Positions 24,295 through 33,600 are shown, numbered from the stretch's first letter. The stretch is 64,000 bases of DNA from Henriciella sp. (GCA_030066975.1 JASJAO010000003.1:124001-188000); one strand, 5' to 3'. Made by a program: numbers and translations. Notes: generated by a model not told the origin, from the letters alone.

Positions 24295-26169
24295 ATGTCC
24301 CTCAAATTCCTGCCCGTTGCAGCATGGTTCCTGTTGCTGGCAGGGGCCTGCGGCGCCCCGCCCGGCGCGATGGATGATCGCACGGTTGCAGTCTCGATAT
24401 CATCTGCCTCTGCTCAGGACCGCGAAACTGAGCGGTTTAACACCTGGCTTGACGTTAAGTATCGAGAAGCGGTCGCGCGTAGTCCGCTGAGATCGACCTT
24501 CATGGGCAGCCGGCTGAACTATGACAAATGGGACGACGCCTCGCCTGCAGCCGCAGAGGCTGAAATGGCGATACAACGCGCTCAGATTGACGAGATGCGC
24601 GCTGAGTTCGACCCTGCCACCCTGACAGGGCAGGGACGGCTGTCCTATCGATTGGCCGAATACAATTTTAACCGTCGAGAGCAGGCCTTTCAGTGGCGGG
24701 ATTACAATTACACCTTTCATCAGATGCGCGGCGTTCAATCCCGAATTCCGGCCTTTTTGATTTCCCGGCACCGGGTGACCTCAAAGTCGGATGCGGAGGC
24801 CTATATCGCGCGGTTGCGCGGCATTGAGACCTATCTCGGTCAGCACCTGCTGAATGCCGAGCGACAAGCCGCCAAGGGAATACGGCCCCCAGCTTTCACC
24901 TATGACTATGTTCTGAGTGACGCTCGCAACATTATCACCGGCTATCCATTCGGAGACAGCCGCGCAGATGGCTCCGAAGACAGCCCCCTGATGGACGATA
25001 TCCGCAACAAGATTCAGGCGCTTATTCTGAATGGGACGATCACCGACCCAGAAGGTGGCGAGTTGCTTTTTCGGGCCGAAGAAGCCCTGAGGCTTAAGGT
25101 TGGTCCGACATATCAGAGGCTGATTTCCTTTATCGCGGCGGAGCGCGCGCATACCTCGGACGAAGCAGGCGTCTGGAAACTGCCAGATGGCGAAGACTAT
25201 TATGCCTATCGACTGGCACGTATGACGACAACTGACATGACCGCCGATGAGATCCACGAGCTTGGCTTGTCGGAAGTGGCCCGCATACAGGCCGAAATGT
25301 ACGCGATCATGTCCGAAGTGGGGTTTGAAGGGTCTCTGCAGGCGTTTTTTGAGTTCACGCGCACCGATCGTCGGTTTTTCAAGCCAAACACAGCCGAAGG
25401 CCGGGCCCAGTATCTCGCCGAAACAACAGCGCTGATCGACGCCATGGAGGCTGCGTTACCAACCCTGTTCAATGTGTTTCCAAAGGCTGATCTGGAGGTT
25501 CGGGCGGTTGAAGCCTTTCGTGAGAGATCGTCCGGGAAAGCCTTTTACACCCGGCCCGCACCGGACGGATCGCGACCCGGCATTTACTTCGCCAACCTCT
25601 ATGACATGCAAAACATGCCCCTCTGTCAGATGGAGGCGCTTGCCTACCATGAAGGCATTCCAGGCCACCATATGCAAATGTCAATCAGTCAGGAACTGGC
25701 CAGTCTGCCCAAGTTTCGCAAACATGGCGGCTACACAGTCTATAGGGAAGGCTGGGGTCTTTATGCAGAGCGCCTGCCGAAGGAGATAGGGTTTTACGAA
25801 AACCCCTATTCCGACTTTGGGCGGCTGGCGATGGAGCTTTGGCGCGCGGCGAGGCTGGTTGTGGATACCGGCTTGCACCACCGAAAATGGACACGTGAAC
25901 AGGCGATCGATTACCTGCTGACCAACACGCCCAACCCGGAAGGCGACTGCATCAACGCGATTGACCGCTACATCGTGCTGCCGGGGCAAGCTACGGCCTA
26001 CAAGATTGGCATGAAGAAAATTCTTGAGTTGCGGGAAAAAGCACGCGGCGAGCTTGGCGACGCTTTCGACATTCGCGCGTTTCATGATCTGGTGCTGAAA
26101 AATGGCCCTGTACCGTTGGCCGTTCTGGAAGAGACAGTGGACGCCTGGATCGCCGCAGAAACAGCCTGA
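24295..26169 (+). CDS. DUF885 family zinc-peptidase-like lipoprotein
   Basis: Exported protein of 624 residues in the DUF885 family, which has a gluzincin-type HExxH-like active site. The motif is H452-E453-GIPGHH in LAYHEGIPGHHMQM, with a likely third ligand in the following helix (YREGWGLYAE). The N-terminus MSLKFLPVAAWFLLLAGACG ends in a lipobox-like AGAC, so it is probably a lipoprotein of the cell envelope. Such proteins are thought to be carboxypeptidases or oligopeptidases, but substrates are unproven. A GGAG lies upstream of the ATG. It is divergent from cckA and followed on the same strand by terC after 78 bases. Confidence 0.88.
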   Translation: MSLKFLPVAAWFLLLAGACGAPPGAMDDRTVAVSISSASAQDRETERFNTWLDVKYREAVARSPLRSTFMGSRLNYDKWDDASPAAAEAEMAIQRAQIDEMRAEFDPATLTGQGRLSYRLAEYNFNRREQAFQWRDYNYTFHQMRGVQSRIPAFLISRHRVTSKSDAEAYIARLRGIETYLGQHLLNAERQAAKGIRPPAFTYDYVLSDARNIITGYPFGDSRADGSEDSPLMDDIRNKIQALILNGTITDPEGGELLFRAEEALRLKVGPTYQRLISFIAAERAHTSDEAGVWKLPDGEDYYAYRLARMTTTDMTADEIHELGLSEVARIQAEMYAIMSEVGFEGSLQAFFEFTRTDRRFFKPNTAEGRAQYLAETTALIDAMEAALPTLFNVFPKADLEVRAVEAFRERSSGKAFYTRPAPDGSRPGIYFANLYDMQNMPLCQMEALAYHEGIPGHHMQMSISQELASLPKFRKHGGYTVYREGWGLYAERLPKEIGFYENPYSDFGRLAMELWRAARLVVDTGLHHRKWTREQAIDYLLTNTPNPEGDCINAIDRYIVLPGQATAYKIGMKKILELREKARGELGDAFDIRAFHDLVLKNGPVPLAVLEETVDAWIAAETA

Positions 26170-26247
26170 ACAGAACAGGACTTTCGTGCGCAGAGACTCT
26201 CGTTAGATTGGCGATCCAAGATCAGCCATCACGAAGGGGCGAGAGCG

Positions 26248-27249
26248 ATGGGCGAAATAATATCAGAAGTGTTTTCAACCAGCGGATTGTTCACGCTGCT
26301 CATGCTGCTTTTGCTGCAGGCCGTGCTTGGCTTCGATAATCTGCTGTACATCTCTATTGAATCAAAACGGGTTGGAGAGGCAAAATCCGGCATGGTACGG
26401 CGCTGGGGTATCGGCCTCGCCGTTGCGCTGCGGATCATTCTCCTGATCGTCATTGTCATGCTGTTCGGTGCCTTGGCTGAACCTTTGTTCGGCGTGCATC
26501 TGACAGGGTTTATCGAAGGCGAGTTCACATTGCAGGCGATGGTGACCCTGCTAGGGGGTGCGTTCATCATCTATACGGCGATCAAAGAGATCACGCACTT
26601 ACTTGCGGTCGACCATATTGAGCATACCGAGGGCTCGAAAAGTAAGTCTGTGACCCAGGCCGTGCTGATGATCGTGGCGATGAACCTGGTCTTTTCATTC
26701 GACTCAATTCTCTCGGCGATGGCGATCGCCAATGTCGAGGTTGCGAATGTGGTAAACGCTTCTGGCGACGTGCTGAACACGTTCACCGGCACCGTCAGTC
26801 AGTGTAAGGCCGATCTGATCGCCAACCCTGTCGCTGGCGCAGTCGGCTGTGAGCCAGGCAAGGAATATCAGGTTTGGATTATGGCCATCGCCATTCTCGC
26901 GTCCGGGGTCGTGATGATCCTGCTCGCGGACTATGTGGCGGAGTTCTTGAAGCGCAATCGGATGTATGAGGTGCTCGGCCTGTTCATTCTGTTCCTTGTT
27001 GGTGTGCTTCTCGTCACAGAAGGCGCGCATTTGGCGCATCTGACTCTGTTCACCTTCCCGATCGAGGCGATGAGCAAGTCGAGCTTCTATCTGGTCGTCG
27101 GCGTGCTGGTGGTCACCGATATCATTTCGACCAATTATCAGAAGCGCCTCTGGGCCATGCGTGAGGCTGAACTTCTGAGTGCAGGGAACAAGGAAGACGA
27201 TGCGATCAAAGCGGTGGACGCTTACATCGCAGAGCACCGCGGTTCTTGA
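26248..27249 (+). CDS. TerC family integral membrane protein
   Basis: Polytopic membrane protein of 333 residues in the TerC/Alx/YkoY family, implicated in manganese or calcium export and tellurite resistance. Two signature acidic motifs in transmembrane helices, GFDNLLYIS (about residues 28-36) and FSFDSILSAMAIA (about 149-161), are both intact. A central hydrophilic loop of about 45 residues containing two cysteines (SQCKADLIANPVAGAVGCEP) interrupts helices after the second motif and is longer than usual. AAGGGG precedes the ATG. It converges with the LysR gene, with 12 bases between stops. No manganese riboswitch leader is seen in the 78-base upstream gap. Confidence 0.9.
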   Translation: MGEIISEVFSTSGLFTLLMLLLLQAVLGFDNLLYISIESKRVGEAKSGMVRRWGIGLAVALRIILLIVIVMLFGALAEPLFGVHLTGFIEGEFTLQAMVTLLGGAFIIYTAIKEITHLLAVDHIEHTEGSKSKSVTQAVLMIVAMNLVFSFDSILSAMAIANVEVANVVNASGDVLNTFTGTVSQCKADLIANPVAGAVGCEPGKEYQVWIMAIAILASGVVMILLADYVAEFLKRNRMYEVLGLFILFLVGVLLVTEGAHLAHLTLFTFPIEAMSKSSFYLVVGVLVVTDIISTNYQKRLWAMREAELLSAGNKEDDAIKAVDAYIAEHRGS

Positions 27250-27261
27250 ACCTGTTTCAGC

Positions 27262-28203
27262 TTAGACACCCGCAACTTCGCTCTCGGCTGCTTCAGCTTT
27301 GACCCATTTGATGAAGGCCCGGACATCCTCTGAGAGGTGCCGGCCCTTCGGCCAGACAAGCCAGTAGCCATAGTCGACGCTGATCGAGCCATCGGCAAAG
27401 GGGGCAACCAATCGCCCCGCCGCAATGTCAGCGGCAGCAATGGCCCGTTTCGCCAGCACCACGCCGCGCCCGGTGGCGGCCGCTTCGATGGCCAGAGCTG
27501 ACTGATTGAAGCGTGGCCCGCGTGTGCCATCGACCAAATCAGCTGCGCCGCGCGCCTGTAGCCAGCTGTTCCAATCCGGACAGGAGGGATCCACTTCCGC
27601 ACTCACATCATGGATTAGAGTGTGTTTGGCGAGGTCCGCGGGCTTGCGGATGGCATCCGGACCATCGAGCAGATTTGGCGAACAGATCGGCAGCACGGTT
27701 TCGTCGAGCATCTTTTCAGCTTTGAGACCTTCATAATCCCCGCCGCCGTATCGGATCGCAAAGTCTGCATCTGCGGTCGTAAAATCCGTCAGACCACTAT
27801 CAGCGCTGACCCAGGCTTCGATCCCGGGATGAGAGCTGTGAAACTTTTCCAGACGCGGTGCGAGCCATTTGGCCGCGAAACTCGGCGCCGAGCTGACCAT
27901 GACGCGCCCCTTGCGCGCCGGCGCCTGCATGATCCGGCCCGCTTCAGCTATCTGATCAAACGCTTCACGCACCAGCGGCAACGCAGCTTGCGCTGCATCC
28001 GTCAGCAAGACGCTACGGCCCGTCCGCTTGAACAGTGGCGTTCCGGCATAGTCTTCCAACTGGCGAATATGTTGCGAGATCGCCCCGGGTGTGACGTTGA
28101 GTTCGTCAGCCGCCTTGGTGAAGGACAAGCGGCGTGCTGCGGCCTCGAAAGCCCGAAGCGCATTGAGGGGTGGGAGGCGATCGTGAGTTTCGGACATTTT
28201 CAT
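27262..28203 (-). CDS. LysR family (GcvA-like) transcriptional regulator
   Basis: DNA-binding regulator, 313 residues. The winged helix-turn-helix is at about residues 11-70 (LPPLNALRAFEAAARRLSFT, then AADELNVTPGAISQHIRQLE), the wording typical of the GcvA subgroup; the C-terminal effector domain starts at about residue 95. A second ATG two codons downstream (28197) is also possible. It is divergent from cysG with 113 bases between, so it may regulate itself and perhaps the sulfur operon, but GcvA-like sequence and the lack of a CysB-type N-terminus mean the target is unsure. Effector unknown. Confidence 0.9.
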   Translation of the reverse strand: MKMSETHDRLPPLNALRAFEAAARRLSFTKAADELNVTPGAISQHIRQLEDYAGTPLFKRTGRSVLLTDAAQAALPLVREAFDQIAEAGRIMQAPARKGRVMVSSAPSFAAKWLAPRLEKFHSSHPGIEAWVSADSGLTDFTTADADFAIRYGGGDYEGLKAEKMLDETVLPICSPNLLDGPDAIRKPADLAKHTLIHDVSAEVDPSCPDWNSWLQARGAADLVDGTRGPRFNQSALAIEAAATGRGVVLAKRAIAAADIAAGRLVAPFADGSISVDYGYWLVWPKGRHLSEDVRAFIKWVKAEAAESEVAGV

Positions 28204-28230
28204 GCTCTAAGCGATTTTGACTGTAGTTTC

Positions 28231-28243
28231 TCTAAACAATAGA
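28231..28243. promoter_or_regulatory. Candidate LysR-type operator between the LysR gene and cysG
   Basis: TCTA-AACAA-TAGA, an inverted repeat with 4-base arms at 28231-28234 and 28240-28243, lies in the 113-base divergent gap and has the T-N11-A form expected of LysR boxes. It is 28 bases from the LysR ATG and 74 from cysG. Short and A/T-rich, so it could arise by chance. Confidence 0.3.
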
Positions 28244-28316
28244 ATAAGACGTACAAGCTTGTCGATTTGCCGCAACACACTCATTTGATTTCGCGAAGCC
28301 GTTAAACCCCGGAGTT

Positions 28317-29738
28317 ATGCTCGTGCGTCTTTTTCCTGCGTTTTTCTATACGAATGATGCGCAAGTGCTGGTGTTCGGAGGCGGGGAAGCGGCGCGTCGG
28401 AAAGTCCGGCTACTGGCCAAGACAAGCGCGGCAATTCACGTTGTCTCGCATGCGCCGATCGACGCTAAATTCGCGGAGGAATTCGGCAGTCGCATTGCGC
28501 TAGCCACCTATAAAGAGGCCCCGGCTTTGCTGAAAGATGCCGTCTTTGCGATCGTGGCCTGCCGCGATGAGGATTGTAAACTGGAGGCCGTTGAGCTGGT
28601 TCGAGGATCCGGCGTGCCGGTCAACGTGGTGGACCGCCCTGACCTCTGTGACTTCACCGTGCCGAGCATTTTGGAGCGTGGGGAAATCGTCGCGGCGGTT
28701 GGCTCAGGTGGTGCTGCGCCCGTCTTGGCGAAACGCGTTCGCACGCAGCTGGAAGCACTCCTACCACAAAATATGGGCCCCTTGTCAGAGATTGCGCGCG
28801 ACTTCCGCCCGGCGGTTTTTGAGGTACTGCAAAGCGGAACGCAACGTCGCCAATTCTGGGAAGCGGCGCTGAACGGACTACCTGCAGAACTTGCGCTTGC
28901 TGGTCTGTTTGGAGAGGCCCAGACAGCGCTGGAATCGCTGCTGGAAGACTTCGCGAGTTCCAAAGCGGAAGGCATAAACCGTCTCGGCCCGGTTCACATT
29001 GTCGGCGCCGGTCCAGGCGATCCTGAATTGTTGACCCTGAAAGCGTTCAGGCTGATCCAGAACGCCGATATTGTATTTCATGATCGGCTGGTCAGCGATG
29101 AGATTATGGATGTTGTTCGCCGCGATGCCGATCGGGTCTCGGTCGGCAAGTCGAAAGCGAATCATTCCGTTCCGCAAAACGAGATCCATGAGTTGATGAT
29201 CACCTCAGCTCGGGAAGGCAAACGCGTGGTCCGACTCAAAGGCGGCGACCCTTTCATATTTGGACGGGGCGGCGAAGAAGTTGAAGCGCTGCGAGACGCC
29301 GGTATTGAGGCACAAGTTGTCCCAGGAATTTCATCAGCGCTCGGCTGCGCCGCATCGGTCGGGCTTCCGCTGACACATCGCGACCATGCCCAAAGCCTGA
29401 CCTTCGTCACGGGGCATGCGAAATCTGGCGGTGTGCCCGACCTCGATTGGACGGCCCTCGCCCGCCCGGGGCAGACCGTGGTTGTCTTTATGGGTGTGGG
29501 AACTGCGCCGACTCTGTCAGAAAAACTGATCCAAGCCGGGCGCGCTGCATCTACTCCGGTCGCTGTGATCGAGAACGGGACACGCGACAATGAGATTCGG
29601 GTGTATGGCACGCTCGCTGAACTGCCTTCGCTGATTGAACGCGGCGGGATCAAAGGGCCTGCGCTTTTGATCATCGGCGAAGTCAGCGCAATCCCCGCCG
29701 AAGCGATCGCTCAATTCACCAAGGAAAATGCGGCATGA
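28317..29738 (+). CDS. cysG: CysG, trifunctional siroheme synthase
   Basis: Makes siroheme, the cofactor for the sulfite reductase encoded downstream, from uroporphyrinogen III by methylation, oxidation and iron insertion; 473 residues. The N-terminal dehydrogenase/ferrochelatase half contains VLVFGGGEAARRKV (residues about 17-30) and VVDRPDLCDFTVPS. The C-terminal uroporphyrinogen methyltransferase half starts at about 225 with VHIVGAGPGDPELLTLKA and has VVRLKGGDPFIFGRGGEE and LTHRDHAQSLTFVTGH. Both halves look intact. It ends in an ATGA overlap with the DUF2849 gene and leads the sulfur operon. Confidence 0.95.
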   Translation: MLVRLFPAFFYTNDAQVLVFGGGEAARRKVRLLAKTSAAIHVVSHAPIDAKFAEEFGSRIALATYKEAPALLKDAVFAIVACRDEDCKLEAVELVRGSGVPVNVVDRPDLCDFTVPSILERGEIVAAVGSGGAAPVLAKRVRTQLEALLPQNMGPLSEIARDFRPAVFEVLQSGTQRRQFWEAALNGLPAELALAGLFGEAQTALESLLEDFASSKAEGINRLGPVHIVGAGPGDPELLTLKAFRLIQNADIVFHDRLVSDEIMDVVRRDADRVSVGKSKANHSVPQNEIHELMITSAREGKRVVRLKGGDPFIFGRGGEEVEALRDAGIEAQVVPGISSALGCAASVGLPLTHRDHAQSLTFVTGHAKSGGVPDLDWTALARPGQTVVVFMGVGTAPTLSEKLIQAGRAASTPVAVIENGTRDNEIRVYGTLAELPSLIERGGIKGPALLIIGEVSAIPAEAIAQFTKENAA

Positions 29739-30040
29739 CTTCTGTTCGCCCCAAGCTGAAACCCGAGACGCCAAAGACCATAACGGCATGGGACACGGCC
29801 AGCGGCCAAGTCGTCTGGATGCGCGCGGATGGAAGCTGGAGCGATGACCCGACCGAACTGGGCGTATTTACAGGCGCTGCAGCGGAAGACGCGCTGGCAA
29901 AAGCCCAGACCCAGGAAGGTGAGATCACAGACCCATACTTCATGGAAGTCACCGCGGATGGTCAGATCGCGGGCCGCGAAACCCTGCGCGAGAGCATTCG
30001 CGCCAACGGACCGACCGTGCCCTATGGAGTGATCATCTGA
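29735..30040 (+). CDS. DUF2849 domain protein
   Basis: Small soluble protein of 101 residues of the DUF2849 family, found in alphaproteobacteria beside siroheme and sulfite reductase genes. Visible features are TITAWDTASGQVVWMRADGS (residues about 12-31) and GVFTGAAAEDALAKAQTQE; the end is RANGPTVPYGVII. The ATG overlaps the cysG stop and its TGA overlaps the next ATG, so translation is probably coupled. Function unknown; a role in handling sulfite or siroheme, or in assembling the reductase, is inferred from constant neighbourhood only. Confidence 0.85.
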   Translation: MTSVRPKLKPETPKTITAWDTASGQVVWMRADGSWSDDPTELGVFTGAAAEDALAKAQTQEGEITDPYFMEVTADGQIAGRETLRESIRANGPTVPYGVII

Positions 30041-30675
30041 TGCCGAACCGCGAAATCACCAAGCTGACGCTTTATGGCGACAGCATTTCCGGCAATTGCC
30101 AGAAACCACGCTGGACGGCGGACTATCTGAATATCGACCATGACTGGGTTGAGATCGATATCCTGAATGGCGGCACGCAGACGGAAGAATTCCTGGCGCT
30201 GAACCCGGTCGGTCAGGTGCCGATTGCGCGCTGGCCGGATGGACGGGCTCTGCCGCAATCAAACGCGATTATGCTTTATCTGGCTGAAGGCTCTGATCTT
30301 ATTCCAGAAGACAGTTTTCAGCGCGCGCAGATGAACAGCTGGCTGTTCTGGGAGCAATATTCGCACGAAACCTCCATCGCGGTGCGCCGGTTCAAGAAAC
30401 ACTATCTGAAACTGCCCGAAAGCGAGATTGATCCGGAGCTTCTGGCCAAAGGACGTCGCGCGCTAGGCGTTATGGAAATGCAGCTGACCTGGACCGATTG
30501 GCTCGTGGGAGATGGACTAACGTGCGCAGACATTGCGCTGGTCGCCTATACACGCGTTGCGCATGAAGGCGGGTTCGATCTTGCCGAATTCCCGAATGTT
30601 GAGCGGTGGGTCAGCCGCGTTGAAGGTGCGCTTGGCATCGGCCATGCCATGCCCAAGGAAGGGGTAACTTTGTAA
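30040..30675 (+). CDS. Glutathione S-transferase family protein
   Basis: Thioredoxin-fold plus helical GST domain, 211 residues. The N-terminal strand TKLTLYGDSISGNCQKPRW holds Ser/Cys candidates for thiol activation, and NPVGQVPIARWPDGRALPQS then NAIMLYLAEG bind glutathione in the usual GSTs; GDGLTCADIALVAYTR is the conserved N-capping region. It is embedded in the sulfur operon between DUF2849 (TGATG overlap) and cysI (TAATG overlap), so it is translated with them. Why a GST is needed is unclear: it might handle glutathione-bound sulfite or sulfide, or protect against reactive sulfur. Confidence 0.88.
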   Translation: MPNREITKLTLYGDSISGNCQKPRWTADYLNIDHDWVEIDILNGGTQTEEFLALNPVGQVPIARWPDGRALPQSNAIMLYLAEGSDLIPEDSFQRAQMNSWLFWEQYSHETSIAVRRFKKHYLKLPESEIDPELLAKGRRALGVMEMQLTWTDWLVGDGLTCADIALVAYTRVAHEGGFDLAEFPNVERWVSRVEGALGIGHAMPKEGVTL

Positions 30676-32336
30676 TGTACCGCTACGATCAATTTGACGC
30701 GCAGATCGTCAAGGAACGCGTTGACCAGTTCCGGGGTCAGGTCGCCCGGCGGCTGTCTGGCGATATTCTCGAGGATGAGTTCAAGCCGCTGCGTTTGCAG
30801 AACGGCGTCTACTTGCAGCTGCACGCCTACATGCTGCGCGTGGCCATCCCCTATGGCCAGTTAGACAGCCGTAAAATGCGGAAACTCGCCTTGATCGCGC
30901 GGGATTATGATCGCGGTTATGGGCATATGACGACGCGCCAGAACATTCAGTATAACTGGGTTGCGCTGAAAGATATTCCGGACGTGCTGGAGCATCTCGC
31001 CGAGGTCGAGATGCATGCGATCCAGACCAGCGGCAATTGTATTCGCAATACGACAAGCGACCATTTTGCGGGCGCGACCAAAGACGAAATTATGGACCCG
31101 CGGCCCTGGTGTGAGATCATTCGCCAGTGGAGTACGTTCCACCCGGAATTCGCCTTCCTGCCGCGCAAGTTCAAGATCGCGGTCACAGCGGCTGAGCATG
31201 ACCGCGCGGCCATCCGCGTGCATGATATCGGCCTTCACATGCGCGAGCGAGACGGTGAGGTCGGTTTCGAGGTGCATGTCGGGGGCGGTCAGGGACGCAC
31301 GCCGCATATTGCCGCCAAAGTTGCCGACTTTGTGCCGGAGGCCGAATTGCTCGATTATCTTGAAGCCATTATGAGGGTCTATAACCGCTTTGGTCGGCGC
31401 GATAATAAATATAAGGCCCGGATCAAGATCCTGGTCTCTGAGACGGGGGAAACGGAGTTTACGCGCCTGGTCGAGGAAGAATATGCGGCCCAGCGTGAGA
31501 CGGAAAAGATCGCCCTGCCTCAGGCGGAGATTGATCGCATTCACGCCTATTTCGCGCCACCAGCGTTCGCCGACAAGTCAGCAACAAGCGAGGCGTTTGA
31601 GCGCGCTAAAGCCGCTGATCCCAAGTTTGCGAACTGGTCAGAAGTCAACCTGCACCCACACAAGGTCCCAGGCTACACGTCCGTCACCATCAGCCTGAAA
31701 CCGATTGCAGGCCTCGCGGGGGATGCGACGGATGCTCAGATGATGGTGATGGCGCATCTCGCCGAAACCTATGGCTTTGACGATATCCGCGTGACCCATG
31801 CGCAGAATGTCGTCCTGCCGCATATCGCTCTGGATGACCTCTACACTGTCTATCGCGAACTGGACGCGGCCGGGCTCGCGACCGCGAATGAAAGCCACAT
31901 CACCGATATGATCGTTTGCCCCGGTCTCGACTATTGCAATCTCGCCAATGCGCGCAGTATTCCGGTCGGGCAGGAGATCCAGAAAGTCTTCGCCGACCCC
32001 GCCTATGAGCGCGATATCGGCAAGCTGCACATCAATATTTCCGGCTGTATCAATGCCTGTGGTCATCACCATGTCGGGCATATCGGCATTCTAGGCGTCG
32101 ACCGGAAAGGCGAGGAATTCTATCAGATCTCTTTAGGGGGGCGCGCCGACGAGAAAGCAGCCATCGGCGACATCATGGGCAAGGCACTCGCAAGTGACGA
32201 GGTGCCCGGTGCGGTCAAAACCATTGTCGATACCTATCGCGACCTTCGCACCAACCCGGATGAGAAGTTTATCGACACATTGGAGCGCGTTGGACACGAC
32301 CCGTTCAAGGAGGCCGTTTACAATGCCGCTGATTAA
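30675..32336 (+). CDS. cysI: Sulfite reductase hemoprotein (nitrite/sulfite reductase family)
   Basis: Siroheme/[4Fe-4S] enzyme reducing sulfite to sulfide with six electrons; 553 residues. Two ferredoxin-like half domains are visible (about 45-110 and 335-405). The cluster and siroheme ligands are C415-x5-C421 (IVCPGLDYCNLANAR) and C458-x3-C462 (ISGCINACGHHH). No flavoprotein CysJ is present in this operon, so electrons may come from ferredoxin. It shares a TAATG junction with the GST gene and overlaps the DUF934 gene by 14 bases. A nitrite reductase role is possible in principle but the cysG-cysH context favours sulfite. Confidence 0.92.
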   Translation: MYRYDQFDAQIVKERVDQFRGQVARRLSGDILEDEFKPLRLQNGVYLQLHAYMLRVAIPYGQLDSRKMRKLALIARDYDRGYGHMTTRQNIQYNWVALKDIPDVLEHLAEVEMHAIQTSGNCIRNTTSDHFAGATKDEIMDPRPWCEIIRQWSTFHPEFAFLPRKFKIAVTAAEHDRAAIRVHDIGLHMRERDGEVGFEVHVGGGQGRTPHIAAKVADFVPEAELLDYLEAIMRVYNRFGRRDNKYKARIKILVSETGETEFTRLVEEEYAAQRETEKIALPQAEIDRIHAYFAPPAFADKSATSEAFERAKAADPKFANWSEVNLHPHKVPGYTSVTISLKPIAGLAGDATDAQMMVMAHLAETYGFDDIRVTHAQNVVLPHIALDDLYTVYRELDAAGLATANESHITDMIVCPGLDYCNLANARSIPVGQEIQKVFADPAYERDIGKLHINISGCINACGHHHVGHIGILGVDRKGEEFYQISLGGRADEKAAIGDIMGKALASDEVPGAVKTIVDTYRDLRTNPDEKFIDTLERVGHDPFKEAVYNAAD

Positions 32337-32811
32337 GAATGGCGCCGAGATTGAAGATGTGTGGACGTTTGTCGACAAGACTGATGTACCTGCTACAGGT
32401 TGCGTGACGTTACCACTGGCCAGATTTCTGGCATCTATGGATGAAGTTCTGGCGCGAAACACGCAAATTGGTGTTCGTCTGGAACCGGCAGATGACCCGC
32501 ACGATCTCGAACCTTACCTGGATCGTCTGGCGCTGATTGAGGTCAGTTTCCCTAAATATACAGACGGTCGCGGCTACTCTCAGGCCCAGCTGCTACGACG
32601 GCGCTTGGGCTATACCGGCGAGCTTCGCGCCGTTGGCCACGTCCTGACTGATCAGATTCTCTATATGAACCGTTCAGGGTTTGATGCTTACTCAACCACC
32701 CGCGCGACCCTACCTAATATCTTGAAGGCGCTGAAAGAGTATTCGGCGTTCTATCAGCCTGCTGCGGATGGAAATCGTTCTGTTTTCGCAAGGCGCCACG
32801 AAAAGGCCTGA
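32323..32811 (+). CDS. DUF934 domain protein, sulfite reductase-associated
   Basis: Protein of 162 residues with the DUF934 signature YSQAQLLRRRLGYTGELRAV then GHVLTDQILYMNRSGFDAY. The family is found almost only with cysI and cysH and is thought to assist sulfite reduction; its mechanism is unknown. The frame is open back to 32194, but the ATG at 32323 has AGGAGG upstream and gives MPLIKNGAEIE, the usual family start. It overlaps the end of cysI by 14 bases and is followed by cysH after 5 bases. Confidence 0.9.
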   Translation: MPLIKNGAEIEDVWTFVDKTDVPATGCVTLPLARFLASMDEVLARNTQIGVRLEPADDPHDLEPYLDRLALIEVSFPKYTDGRGYSQAQLLRRRLGYTGELRAVGHVLTDQILYMNRSGFDAYSTTRATLPNILKALKEYSAFYQPAADGNRSVFARRHEKA

Positions 32812-32816
32812 CGCGA

Positions 32817-33560
32817 ATGGCATATTCAGCGATAGCTCTGACCCTCGACGAAACCGTCAAAGAGCGCCTGGCGCGCGTGAATGAAGAACTTCGTGACGCC
32901 TCGGCCCAAACGATTTTGCGCGCCTCCATTTTGCGCGAGTGGACCGACGAGATTACTTATGTGTCGTCTTTTGGGGCTGAAAGTGCCGTGATGCTGGCAC
33001 TGATCGCCGACGTAAACCCAGATCTGCCGATCGTGTTTATGGACACGGGCATGCACTTTCCACAGACACAGGATTACAAGCAAGAGCTGATCGACCGGCT
33101 CGGCCTGTCTAATGTGCGCGATATTCCGCCCTCTGAGGCCGAGCGCCTGGCCGAGGATCCCAAGAATACGCTTTGGAAGACCGATCCGGACGCCTGCTGT
33201 GCGCTGCGCAAGGTTCGCCCACTGGAGCCCGCGCTGGAGGGCTTCAGCGCCTGGATTACCGGTCGCAAACGCTTTCATGGCGGTGCGCGCCTGTCTCTGC
33301 CGGTATTTGAGTTCGCCTCAGGTCGGTTTAAAGTGAACCCGCTTGCTGGTTGGACTCAGGAAGACGTGCAGGACTATTTTAGGCGCCGTCAGCTGCCTAA
33401 GCACCCGCTGGTCGCACAAGGGTATCCGTCCATCGGCTGCTGGCCTTGCACAAAACCGGCAGAGGACCCGTCTGACATTCGCTCGGGTCGCTGGGCCGGG
33501 CAGGAGAAGACAGAGTGTGGGCTTCATGTCGAGAAAGCCGAACGCCCACGCGTGTTCTAG
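32817..33560 (+). CDS. cysH: CysH, [4Fe-4S] adenylyl-sulfate (APS/PAPS) reductase
   Basis: Reduces activated sulfate to sulfite with thioredoxin or glutathione as donor, 247 residues. The iron-sulfur ligands of the APS-type enzyme are present: CC at 127-128 (PDACCALRKVRPL) and C208-x2-C211 (IGCWPCTKP). The catalytic cysteine is C234 in KTECGLH. The cluster-bearing form usually prefers APS rather than PAPS. SSFGAESAVML (about 50-60) binds the nucleotide and WITGRKRFHGG the substrate. It ends the sulfur operon; sulfate activation (cysDN) is not in the window. Confidence 0.94.
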   Translation: MAYSAIALTLDETVKERLARVNEELRDASAQTILRASILREWTDEITYVSSFGAESAVMLALIADVNPDLPIVFMDTGMHFPQTQDYKQELIDRLGLSNVRDIPPSEAERLAEDPKNTLWKTDPDACCALRKVRPLEPALEGFSAWITGRKRFHGGARLSLPVFEFASGRFKVNPLAGWTQEDVQDYFRRRQLPKHPLVAQGYPSIGCWPCTKPAEDPSDIRSGRWAGQEKTECGLHVEKAERPRVF

Positions 33561-33600
33561 GCGTACCGGCGCTTGAGGCCACAATTGTGCCCCACTGAGC

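Noticed and set aside
26170-26247. Possible manganese riboswitch before terC
   Set aside because: The gap is only 78 bases and shows none of the yybP-ykoY core motifs.
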